A stretch of 5,060 bases of DNA from NCBI GenBank assembly GCA_002469605.1, contig DKMV01000118.1, positions 1 to 5,060 of the forward strand, written 5' to 3'. The DNA comes from Leclercia sp. UBA7405 (GTDB lineage: Bacteria > Pseudomonadota > Gammaproteobacteria > Enterobacterales > Enterobacteriaceae). Of the stretch, positions 1 through 4,732 are shown piece by piece. The notes beneath the pieces were generated by a model, which was given only the letters and a program-made list of their open reading frames with translations, searched no databases and was not told the DNA's origin. Position 1 is the first letter of the stretch, and every line of letters starts with the position of its first letter. The translations under genes and the position numbers were made by a program.

Positions 1-91
1 CAAGAACCGGGAATGAGGCTGCGGTTTCGGCATAAATGGCAGGGGCAACAATCAGGGGGAGTAAGGCTATCGCAAGGGCGCTCTGTTTCAC
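1..91 (-). CDS. phoA: Alkaline phosphatase PhoA, N-terminal fragment (cut by window edge)
   Basis: Periplasmic zinc/magnesium alkaline phosphatase that releases inorganic phosphate from phosphomonoesters during phosphate starvation. Only the first 30 codons lie here. They read as a Sec signal peptide: MKQS, a hydrophobic core ALAIALLPLIVAP, then AIYA with likely cleavage after Ala21, and mature start ETAASFPVL. This closely parallels E. coli PhoA (MKQSTIALALLPLL...). The start is GTG at 91-89, as in E. coli, preceded by GGAG at 103-100 in the same ATGGAGAAAATAA leader context. A Pho box and -10 element lie upstream. The catalytic domain is outside the window, so intactness cannot be judged. 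Identification is from signal peptide, leader and neighbouring iraP together. Confidence 0.93.
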   Translation of the reverse strand, partial: MKQSALAIALLPLIVAPAIYAETAASFPVL

Positions 92-133
92 TTATTTTCT
101 CCATGTTTAAACAGATAAAAATAAAACAGAGCG

Positions 134-139
134 ACTATA
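134..139 (-). promoter_or_regulatory. phoA promoter -10 element
   Basis: The minus strand reads TATAGT here, four to five bases from start-proximal sequence resembling the E. coli phoA promoter (CTTATAGTCGCT). It lies 10 bases downstream of the Pho box. No -35 hexamer is recognisable, as expected for a PhoB-activated promoter in which the Pho box replaces the -35 region. Transcription would start near 126-128, giving a leader of about 36 bases. Confidence 0.75.
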
Positions 140-149
140 GGCAACCGAC

Positions 150-167
150 GTGACAGATCGATGACAG
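150..167 (-). promoter_or_regulatory. Pho box (PhoB operator) of phoA
   Basis: The minus strand reads CTGTCATCGATCTGTCAC: two CTGTCA repeats with an 11-base period, matching the known PhoB consensus of 7-base direct repeats separated by 4 bases. It sits just upstream of the phoA -10 element, where PhoB-P would recruit RNA polymerase. It also lies only 21 bases past the iraP stop codon, inside the iraP-phoA intergenic gap. Confidence 0.9.
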
Positions 168-188
168 GGTTTTAAACGGAATAACCGA

Positions 189-449
189 TCAGCTTCGCGG
201 ATGCCGCAACAGCTTCTTTACGTATTGCTGGAGCATCTGACTGTCGTGTTCAGAGACCTGAGTATCGGGCCGGACCGCGTCCAGCGCGCCTTCGATGCTT
301 TTGATCAAGGCCTGTTGATCGTTTTGCGCCATCTGTCTGAGCAGGGCGGTAACCACAATTTCCAGCGCTTCAACCTGCGCCACCAGCTCTTTAGACTCCT
401 CTTCCTTTTCTGCAAGTTTCACTAGTAACTCAGCAATGAGATTTTTCAT
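189..449 (-). CDS. iraP: Anti-adaptor protein IraP (RpoS stabiliser)
   Basis: Small cytoplasmic anti-adaptor that binds the response regulator RssB and stops it delivering sigma-S (RpoS) to ClpXP, notably during phosphate starvation. The 86-residue product has the same length as E. coli IraP and near-identical N-terminal and central parts ([35 protein letters not shown]) and C-terminus ([10 protein letters not shown]). Residues about 5-45 are rich in heptad-spaced Leu/Ile/Val and charged residues, consistent with the family's coiled coil. The ATG at 449-447 follows AAGGAAA at a slightly long spacing of about 9 bases. It precedes phoA on the same strand with a 97-base gap and no visible intrinsic terminator. 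In E. coli transcription responds to ppGpp; in Salmonella it responds to PhoP. Intact. Confidence 0.97.
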   Translation of the reverse strand: MKNLIAELLVKLAEKEEESKELVAQVEALEIVVTALLRQMAQNDQQALIKSIEGALDAVRPDTQVSEHDSQMLQQYVKKLLRHPRS

Positions 450-486
450 AGCGCAATTTCCTTTTCAGATTTTTGCTGAAGTTAGC

Positions 487-514
487 ACTATGAATGCAGG
501 TTGCAAAGAGGCAA
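487..514 (-). promoter_or_regulatory. Candidate iraP promoter
   Basis: On the minus strand TTGCCT (514-509) and CATAGT (492-487) are separated by 16 bases, each matching 4 of 6 sigma-70 consensus positions. Transcription would begin near 480, giving a leader of about 30 bases before the iraP ATG. A second possibility lies further upstream: TTTAAA (553-548) with TATAAA (530-525) at 17 bases. Both are pattern matches only; the start site is not determined from sequence. Confidence 0.4.
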
Positions 515-571
515 AAGTAGTAAGTTTATACAAATACAAACTATTCCTTTAAATAAATGTGATCCCTGTTC

Positions 572-587
572 AGCGAAACGTTTTCAT
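572..587. promoter_or_regulatory. PurR/LacI-family-like operator upstream of iraP
   Basis: AGCGAAACGTTTTCAT is centred on the AAACGTTT palindrome typical of LacI/GalR-family operators. Against the PurR consensus ANGCAAACGTTTNCNT the right half agrees fully and the left half differs at two positions. It lies about 125 bases upstream of the iraP start, in the 237-base gap between iraP and the transporter gene. Function is inferred from pattern only. Confidence 0.3.
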
Positions 588-606
588 ATAAGTTTTTCCA
601 CTTCAC

Positions 607-639
607 CCGTGCCGGATTATTATAAAAGCAGCACGGCAC
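607..639. repeat. Imperfect inverted repeat with two alternative pairings, iraP-transporter gap
   Basis: GTGCCG (609-614) can pair with CGGCAC (634-639). Alternatively CCGTGC (607-612) can pair with GCACGG (631-636). The two pairings exclude each other. The loop is AT-rich. It lies 48-80 bases past the transporter stop codon on the minus strand. No run of T follows on either strand, so it is not a classical intrinsic terminator, though it could mark the 3' end of that transcript. Confidence 0.4.
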
Positions 640-686
640 TTTACTATTCACCCTATAAAAACGTCGGGTTATTTATCTCTTCAGGC

Positions 687-1913
687 TTAAGGTAATCCTG
701 ATGACTTTATTTGTGCTGCACGCTGCTGTTGGCGACGTAATATCACGGCTAACTGAATGATATTCAGTAATATCACCACGGCAGTAGCGGCAAATACCCA
801 ACGAAATCCTGCCATAGCCGAAACTGACGCACCAATAAGCGGCCCAATCACATTTCCCAGATACATAAACGACTGGTTATAACCAAAAATGCGCCCGGTA
901 ACCCGATCGCTGGAATATTTCACCAGCAGGGTCTGCACCGCCGGCAGCATGGCGCCATCGGCAAAGCCGAGCAGGAAACGCAGCACGCCGAGCTGGAACG
1001 GGGTGGTGACAAAGGACATGGCGAAGAAGAGCACCAGGGCAATCACCAGCGTGGCCATTAAAATGCGCGCGGTGCCGATGCGGTCCCCGAGCTTACCCAG
1101 GCGCGGCGCTGACATCAGCGCAGAGATGCCCGGCACCGCGGCAATCATGCCGCTCAGAAAGGCGATATTGTTGCTTTCCGGCTCCATCGATTTAATAAAC
1201 AGCGCCAGAATGGGCCCCACCGAGCCATTACAGAGCTGGATCACCATGGTGGTGACAAACAGGCTGATCATCAGCCCCGGATAAGGCAGCGTGGCGAATA
1301 CCGCCTTGCCGCTCAGGCGCTGCTCTTTGCCTGTGGTCGGCCGCACGCCCTCTTTAATTAAGAACAGCGTCACCAGGAAACTCACCATCAGCAGGATGGC
1401 GGTAATAATAAACACTGCCCGCAGCCCCACGTGGTCGGCCAAAAAGCCGCCCAATAGCGGCCCGCCGATTACGCCGCTGATCTGGGCGGTGGAAAGCGTA
1501 CTCAACGCCCAGCCGCTGCGGTCGCGCGGCACCTGCGACGCCACCAGCGCCATGGCGTTGGGAATATAGCCGGAGGTGAGCCCCATCAGGGCGCGTAACA
1601 AGAACAGCTGCCAGACGTTGGTCGCAAAGGCCTGCAGCAGAATGGCGATCGCCATCCCCAGCGAGGCGCGCAGCAGCATCAGTTTGCGCCCTTTGCGATC
1701 GGCCAGGCTCCCCCACATGGGCGAGACAATGGCCGAGACTAAAAAGGTGACGCTGAAGGTTAGCCCGGACCACATGGAGAGCGCCTCGTGCGACGAGCTG
1801 ACGCCCAGTTGAGAGACGTACAGCGGCAGAAACGGTAAGATCTGGCTGATGGCAAGACCGGTAAAAAAGCAGCCGAACCAGACCGATATGAGGTTAACCT
1901 TCCAGGATTCCAT
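687..1913 (-). CDS. MdtG-like multidrug efflux transporter of the major facilitator superfamily
   Basis: Inner-membrane proton-driven exporter with 12 predicted membrane segments. The 408-residue product matches E. coli MdtG (YceE) in length and across its whole span as I recall it: WKxNL at the N-terminus, MWSG near residue 47, FLLRALMGL, QVPRDRSGWAL, RFLLG-ADGA and GYNQSF. The MFS loop motif LADRKGRK is at residues 70-77, with a second-half counterpart RLGKLGDRIG at 271-280. An antiporter-type GPLLGG occurs at 151-156. The ATG at 1913-1911 is the only start at this end, with an in-frame stop four codons upstream, but it lacks a clear Shine-Dalgarno (nearest GAAG is 13 bases away). E. coli mdtG sits elsewhere on the chromosome, so this may be a paralogue or a different member of the family. 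Substrate cannot be told from sequence. The leader carries a CRP-type site. Confidence 0.9.
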   Translation of the reverse strand: MESWKVNLISVWFGCFFTGLAISQILPFLPLYVSQLGVSSSHEALSMWSGLTFSVTFLVSAIVSPMWGSLADRKGRKLMLLRASLGMAIAILLQAFATNVWQLFLLRALMGLTSGYIPNAMALVASQVPRDRSGWALSTLSTAQISGVIGGPLLGGFLADHVGLRAVFIITAILLMVSFLVTLFLIKEGVRPTTGKEQRLSGKAVFATLPYPGLMISLFVTTMVIQLCNGSVGPILALFIKSMEPESNNIAFLSGMIAAVPGISALMSAPRLGKLGDRIGTARILMATLVIALVLFFAMSFVTTPFQLGVLRFLLGFADGAMLPAVQTLLVKYSSDRVTGRIFGYNQSFMYLGNVIGPLIGASVSAMAGFRWVFAATAVVILLNIIQLAVILRRQQQRAAQIKSSGLP

Positions 1914-1934
1914 AATGCGACACTATCTTCATTT

Positions 1935-1950
1935 TGAGCGAATTCGCCCA
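1935..1950. promoter_or_regulatory. Operator-like palindrome just upstream of the transporter gene
   Basis: TGAGCGAATTCGCCCA contains a perfect 10-base palindrome, GCGAATTCGC (1938-1947), with two further complementary pairs outside one mismatch. It lies 22-37 bases before the transporter start codon, where a repressor could block transcription or where an mRNA hairpin could affect translation. I do not recognise the cognate protein. Confidence 0.3.
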
Positions 1951-1966
1951 TAGATTAACAAGTTAG

Positions 1967-2002
1967 CTCTCGCGGCAATGCACCTGCGGTGCGGCGCGGG
2001 AG
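1967..2002. repeat. GC-rich hairpin in the transporter leader
   Basis: The outer arms CTCTCGCG (1967-1974) and CGCGGGAG (1995-2002) pair at seven Watson-Crick positions plus one T-G. The inner arms GCACC (1980-1984) and GGTGC (1988-1992) close a three-base loop. An asymmetric internal loop lies between. On the minus strand the one imperfect pair becomes A-C. It is not followed by a T-run on the minus strand, so it does not look like an intrinsic terminator of the extensin-family gene. It would be a structured element in the 5' leader of the transporter mRNA. Confidence 0.5.
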
Positions 2003-2033
2003 ACTTTAGTGTTTTATCTTCCCAGTCACCAAT

Positions 2034-2053
2034 ATTGTGAAACAAGTCACAAT
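2034..2053 (-). promoter_or_regulatory. CRP-type binding site upstream of the transporter gene
   Basis: ATTGTGA (2034-2040) and TCACAAT (2047-2053) are perfect 7-base inverted arms around a 6-base spacer, giving TGTGA-N6-TCACA exactly as in the CRP-cAMP consensus. The transporter gene starts 121 bases downstream on the minus strand. Weak -10-like hexamers on that strand, GATAAA (2018-2013) and TAAAGT (2008-2003), put the site centre at roughly -38 to -48, near the class II activator position but not exact. Strand is assigned from the downstream gene. A CRP role is an inference from the motif. Confidence 0.6.
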
Positions 2054-2082
2054 TTATCCCCTTTTAGCCGGTGGTTTATGCT

Positions 2083-2766
2083 TCAGGGACAGTAGCCATA
2101 GCCGCGCATCCCGAGATGGAAATGGTTGGCATGCGCCGCGTTATATTCCGGCCCAAGCCCGTTGCCGAAGTAGCCGCAGCTGGTGGCGAGCAGCGCCTTC
2201 AGCCAGGGCTGGGTCTGCGGATTTTTCCAGCCGCGCAGCACGCTTACCTTACGCCCGTCCGCCAGCTGAAAGGCGCTGATATCCAGCGCCTGGGCGCTGG
2301 CGTGCTCGCTGCGCCGGGCATCCGCGCGGTGATAGATATTGCGACAGGCGAAGCTGCCGAAATGTTCGATGCGGGTCAGGCGGCTGCCCATCATCTGCCG
2401 GCTCAGCGGCTGCGCCTGCTGGTTGACCCACAGGGCGGCGCTGAGCGCTAACGGACAGCTGGCAAGAAAACTGCTGCTCAGGCTGACCGGGCCGAAGTCA
2501 CGCACCCGTACCACGTCCACCAGCGGGCAGTCGCCCCCGCTATCGGCCACCGGCTGGGTGCGGATAAGCCGGCGATCGTTTGCCTGGCCGAGTAATGTAC
2601 CGCACTGCTCAGGGGTGAGGCGGCGCAGCTTAAACTGGCTGATTTTTCCGGGAGGATCGTCAAGGGAGAGGGGCACAAAGGGGTTGTAGTAAGACGGCAG
2701 CCAGCGATACCCCACCGCAGCCGCGCCAATCATAATCAGACAGATAATCAGCCCTTTTCCTCTCAC
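2083..2766 (-). CDS. Membrane-anchored periplasmic extensin-family protein (Extensin_2 / LAS peptidase-like)
   Basis: A 227-residue protein of the bacterial extensin-like family (Pfam Extensin_2). Residues about 5-20 form an uncleaved-looking hydrophobic anchor, with the rest predicted periplasmic. The domain (about 45-226) shows CPLVDVVRVRDFGPV, LSSSFLASCPLA, RIEHFGSFACRNIYHR, SEHASAQALDIS, then AHANHFHLG and a terminal YGYC. SEHASAQALD (153-162) fits the LAS/M15 zinc pattern SxHxxGxAxD with Gly replaced by Ala; His155, Asp162 and His215 or His217 could bind zinc. Cys55, 80, 104, 141, 197 and 226 could form three disulfides. The GTG start (2766-2764) is chosen because AAGGAG lies five bases upstream and the anchor follows directly. 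Divergent from ddlA. Enzymatic activity is unproven for this family to my knowledge; a peptidoglycan-peptide role is inference. Confidence 0.85.
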   Translation of the reverse strand: MRGKGLIICLIMIGAAAVGYRWLPSYYNPFVPLSLDDPPGKISQFKLRRLTPEQCGTLLGQANDRRLIRTQPVADSGGDCPLVDVVRVRDFGPVSLSSSFLASCPLALSAALWVNQQAQPLSRQMMGSRLTRIEHFGSFACRNIYHRADARRSEHASAQALDISAFQLADGRKVSVLRGWKNPQTQPWLKALLATSCGYFGNGLGPEYNAAHANHFHLGMRGYGYCP

Positions 2767-2793
2767 TCTGGCTCCTTTTTATTGTGCCAAAAC

Positions 2794-2802
2794 ATTATGG
2801 CA
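2794..2802 (-). promoter_or_regulatory. Candidate extended -10 promoter of the extensin-family gene
   Basis: The minus strand reads TGCCATAAT: an extended -10 TG, one base, then CATAAT (5 of 6 consensus positions). No -35 hexamer is seen at 16-18 bases, where the sequence is a GC-rich hairpin, which is tolerable for extended -10 promoters. Transcription would start near 2787, leaving about 20 bases containing the AAGGAG ribosome-binding site before the GTG. Confidence 0.5.
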
Positions 2803-2805
2803 GAA

Positions 2806-2821
2806 GGCGGCGAATCCCGCC
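2806..2821. repeat. Short hairpin in the divergent extensin-family/ddlA promoter region
   Basis: GGCGG (2806-2810) and CCGCC (2817-2821) flank a six-base loop CGAATC. It lies between the two divergent start codons, in a 106-base gap that must hold both promoters. It has no adjacent T-run and does not match the enterobacterial REP consensus. I could not identify a convincing ddlA promoter in this gap. Confidence 0.35.
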
Positions 2822-2872
2822 GGGCATCGTGGTAAGGTATGGGTTTTTAGTCAGACTGGATGAGTGAGAGTA

Positions 2873-3967
2873 ATGGCAAAGCTGCGGGTGGGTATTGTAT
2901 TTGGGGGAAAATCAGCAGAACACGAAGTGTCGCTGCAATCGGCCAAAAACATCGTCAATGCGATCGATAAAAGCCGTTTCGACGTAGTGCTGCTGGGAAT
3001 TGATAAACAGGGCCAGTGGCACGTTAACGACGCCGACAACTATCTGCTCAACGCCGACGATCCGGCGCATATCGCCCTTAATCCTTCTGATATCAGCGTC
3101 GCCACCGTACCGGGCGTGGCGCTCGGCCAGCTGATTGACGCCACCAGCGCGCAGGCGCTGGCGCAAATCGACGTGATTTTCCCGATCGTCCACGGCACCC
3201 TGGGCGAAGATGGCTCCCTGCAGGGGATGCTGCGCATGGCAAACCTGCCGTTCGTCGGCTCCGGCGTGCTGGGCTCCGCCGCCTGCATGGATAAAGACAT
3301 CACCAAACGCCTGCTGCGCGATGCCGGTCTGAACGTGGCCCCTTTTGTCACCCTCACCCGCGCCAACCGCGACAAACACACTTTCAGCGCCCTGCAGGCA
3401 GAGCTCGGCCTGCCGCTGTTCGTGAAGCCTGCCAATCAGGGCTCTTCGGTGGGGGTAAGCAAAGTCAGCAGCGAAGCGCAGTTTAACGAGGCGGTACGCC
3501 TGGCCTTTACCTTTGACCATAAGGTGGTGGTTGAGCAGGGCATTAAAGGCCGTGAAATCGAGTGCGCCGTGCTGGGCAACGACTTTCCACAGGCCAGTAC
3601 CTGCGGCGAGGTGGTGCTGAGCAGCGACTTCTACTCTTACGACACCAAATATATCGACGATAAAGGGGCGCAGGTGGTGGTCCCCGCCGCGCTGGATCCA
3701 GAGATTAATGATCGGATCCGCGCCATCGCTATCGAGGCGTATCAGACGCTGGGCTGCCGCGGCATGGCCCGGGTCGACGTCTTTTTAACGCCGGAGAACC
3801 AGGTGGTGATCAATGAAATCAACACTCTGCCGGGCTTCACCAATATCAGCATGTACCCGAAACTGTGGCAGGCAAGCGGCATCAGCTATCCGGAATTGAT
3901 CACCCGCCTGATTGAACTGGCGCTGGAGCAGCATGCCGCCGACAGCGCGCTGAATATTACGGCTTAA
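2873..3967 (+). CDS. ddlA: D-alanine--D-alanine ligase A
   Basis: Cytoplasmic ATP-grasp ligase joining two D-alanines, with ATP hydrolysis, to make the dipeptide that MurF adds to the peptidoglycan precursor; target of D-cycloserine. The 364-residue product equals E. coli DdlA in length and is closely similar throughout. Seen: [10 protein letters not shown] (11-20, Glu16 for substrate binding), HGTLGEDGS (107-115), the ATP-grasp loop [10 protein letters not shown] (185-194), YDTKYID (256-262) on the omega-loop, Arg300 and Asp302 in ARVDVF, and Glu315 and Asn317 in NEINTLPG for magnesium. The Tyr-type omega-loop fits D-Ala-D-Ala rather than D-Ala-D-lactate synthesis. ATG at 2873 is preferred over an in-frame GTG at 2864, since it gives the family N-terminus (MxKLRVG); its Shine-Dalgarno is weak. 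The 3' end overlaps yaiZ by four bases. E. coli also has DdlB, which is not in this window. Confidence 0.97.
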   Translation: MAKLRVGIVFGGKSAEHEVSLQSAKNIVNAIDKSRFDVVLLGIDKQGQWHVNDADNYLLNADDPAHIALNPSDISVATVPGVALGQLIDATSAQALAQIDVIFPIVHGTLGEDGSLQGMLRMANLPFVGSGVLGSAACMDKDITKRLLRDAGLNVAPFVTLTRANRDKHTFSALQAELGLPLFVKPANQGSSVGVSKVSSEAQFNEAVRLAFTFDHKVVVEQGIKGREIECAVLGNDFPQASTCGEVVLSSDFYSYDTKYIDDKGAQVVVPAALDPEINDRIRAIAIEAYQTLGCRGMARVDVFLTPENQVVINEINTLPGFTNISMYPKLWQASGISYPELITRLIELALEQHAADSALNITA

Positions 3968-4182
3968 TCGGCCTCATACGCCGTCGCCTCTTCCGGGCGG
4001 CGGCGAATAATAAACCCTGCCAGCCTGAAACTGATTACCCAGGTCACCAGCCCCACCGCATAGGTTTGCCAGCCCTTCGCCTCAAAGCCCAGCAGCCCGA
4101 CAACCCCGTTCAGAATAAAGATAAGCCCGATAGCAAAGGCATAGTAGTGCCAGTCACGGCGAATTTTGGCAGGCAGTTTCAT
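3964..4182 (-). CDS. yaiZ: Small inner-membrane protein YaiZ (DUF2754)
   Basis: A 72-residue hydrophobic protein nearly identical to E. coli YaiZ through residue 50 ([42 protein letters not shown]). Two membrane segments are predicted at about 13-32 and 40-59, followed by a basic RRR stretch and an acidic tail; both ends are probably cytoplasmic. The function is unknown. I chose the ATG at 4182-4180, which follows GGAG at six to seven bases and matches the E. coli start (MNLPVKIRR). A further in-frame ATG at 4206 would add eight residues, but these have no counterpart in E. coli. Its stop codon shares the TTAA at 3964-3967 with the ddlA stop. It is divergent from yaiY across a 247-base gap. 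Confidence 0.92.
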   Translation of the reverse strand: MKLPAKIRRDWHYYAFAIGLIFILNGVVGLLGFEAKGWQTYAVGLVTWVISFRLAGFIIRRRPEEATAYEAD

Positions 4183-4255
4183 AGTGGCTCCACGAAAAAA
4201 ACGCATCGTCGCACAGTTTTGCCCTCTGGTCTGTGGCGGATGCGGAAATTCTTAA

Positions 4256-4284
4256 ATGTTAATGAATTTAACTTAAAGTAACAA
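4256..4284 (-). promoter_or_regulatory. Candidate yaiZ promoter
   Basis: On the minus strand TTGTTA (4284-4279) and TAACAT (4261-4256) are separated by exactly 17 bases, each agreeing at 4 of 6 sigma-70 positions. The surrounding 4250-4285 stretch is markedly AT-rich compared with the coding flanks. It would give a leader of about 65 bases before the yaiZ ATG. Pattern match only. Confidence 0.4.
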
Positions 4285-4353
4285 ATGTGTGAAGTGATGC
4301 AGAAATCAGCGATCCAGGAGGATTCTAAGGGGCAATTTACCACGATTCCGATA

Positions 4354-4377
4354 TTGACATTTGCTATGACCTGTCAA
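4354..4377. promoter_or_regulatory. Inverted repeat in the yaiY upstream region
   Basis: TTGACA (4354-4359) and TGTCAA (4372-4377) are perfect inverted repeats separated by 12 bases. A tighter TGAC-CT-GTCA (4367-4376) shares the right arm. TTGACA equals the -35 consensus, but no good -10 lies 16-18 bases downstream; TATAGC at 4386-4391 is too far. It lies 53-76 bases before yaiY. It could be an operator or part of the yaiY promoter; I cannot name the regulator. Confidence 0.3.
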
Positions 4378-4419
4378 ACTTCGGCTATAGCGCTGGCACA
4401 CGGCCAGGCTGAACTATCC

Positions 4420-4425
4420 GGAGGT
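4420..4425 (+). promoter_or_regulatory. Strong ribosome-binding site of yaiY
   Basis: GGAGGT lies four bases before the ATG at 4430, one of the few near-consensus Shine-Dalgarno sequences in the window. It fixes the yaiY start. Confidence 0.8.
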
Positions 4426-4429
4426 CTCT

Positions 4430-4732
4430 ATGGCAGACTTTACAATGTCGAAGCCTGTTTTTAATGGCAAACACCCGAAAACCTCCACGCCGGGTAATAT
4501 CGCTTATGCTCTGTTTGTGCTGTTCTGCTTCTGGGCGGGCTCGCAGTTCCTGAACATGCTGGTTCATGCCCCCGGGGTCTATGAACACCTGATGCAGGTC
4601 CAGGACACCGGACGCCCGCGCGTTGAAATCGGACTGGGCGTCAGCACCATCTTTGGGCTTATCCCCTTCCTTGTTGGCTGCGTCGTTTTGGGTGTGGTCG
4701 CGCTGGTTAACCGCCTGCGTCGCTACCGCTAA
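4430..4732 (+). CDS. yaiY: Small inner-membrane protein YaiY (DUF2755)
   Basis: A 100-residue membrane protein highly similar to E. coli YaiY (102 residues): MADFT at the start, [27 protein letters not shown], then RPRVEIGLG and [12 protein letters not shown]. Two membrane segments are predicted, about residues 24-45 and 68-93, joined by a loop of about 22 residues with [19 protein letters not shown]; the C-terminus is basic (NRLRRYR). The function is unknown. The start is fixed by GGAGGT four bases upstream. The 3' end overlaps yaiW by four bases (CTAA), with the two genes convergent. The last few residues diverge from E. coli, as expected for a tail that shares sequence with nothing else. 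Confidence 0.93.
   Translation: MADFTMSKPVFNGKHPKTSTPGNIAYALFVLFCFWAGSQFLNMLVHAPGVYEHLMQVQDTGRPRVEIGLGVSTIFGLIPFLVGCVVLGVVALVNRLRRYR

Noticed and set aside
525..543. PhoP box upstream of iraP (tandem TTTGTA on the minus strand)
   Set aside because: Compared with GTTTA-N5-GTTTA the repeats match only partly, and no -10 follows at the usual distance. PhoP control is known in Salmonella but is not shown here.
501..695. Plus-strand open frame of 64 codons in the iraP-transporter gap
   Set aside because: No Shine-Dalgarno, non-ATG start, AT-rich residue mix without recognisable domain, and it runs into the transporter 3' end. Probably chance.
2071..2451. Plus-strand open frame opposite the extensin-family gene (126 codons)
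   Set aside because: Overlaps the conserved motifs of the extensin-family gene on the other strand; no independent support.
2864..2872. GTG start adding three residues to DdlA
   Set aside because: The ATG at 2873 gives exactly the E. coli length of 364 and N-terminus; GGA before the GTG is too close to serve it.
2912..3520. Long minus-strand open frame opposite ddlA (202 codons)
   Set aside because: A shadow of the GC-rich ddlA frame; product is low-complexity Arg/Gln/His/Ala-rich and has no ribosome-binding site or family match.
4183..4206. Eight-residue N-terminal extension of YaiZ
   Set aside because: The GGAG at proper spacing serves the ATG at 4182, and the extra residues have no counterpart in E. 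coli YaiZ.
4288..4303. Possible CRP site in the yaiZ-yaiY gap (TGTGA half-site)
   Set aside because: The second half-site GCAGA matches only 3 of 5 positions; too weak beside the perfect site at 2034-2053.
4394..4409. Sigma-54 promoter suggested by TGGCAC before yaiY
   Set aside because: The -12 element expected as TTGC reads CAGG at the right distance, so the pair is not a sigma-54 promoter.
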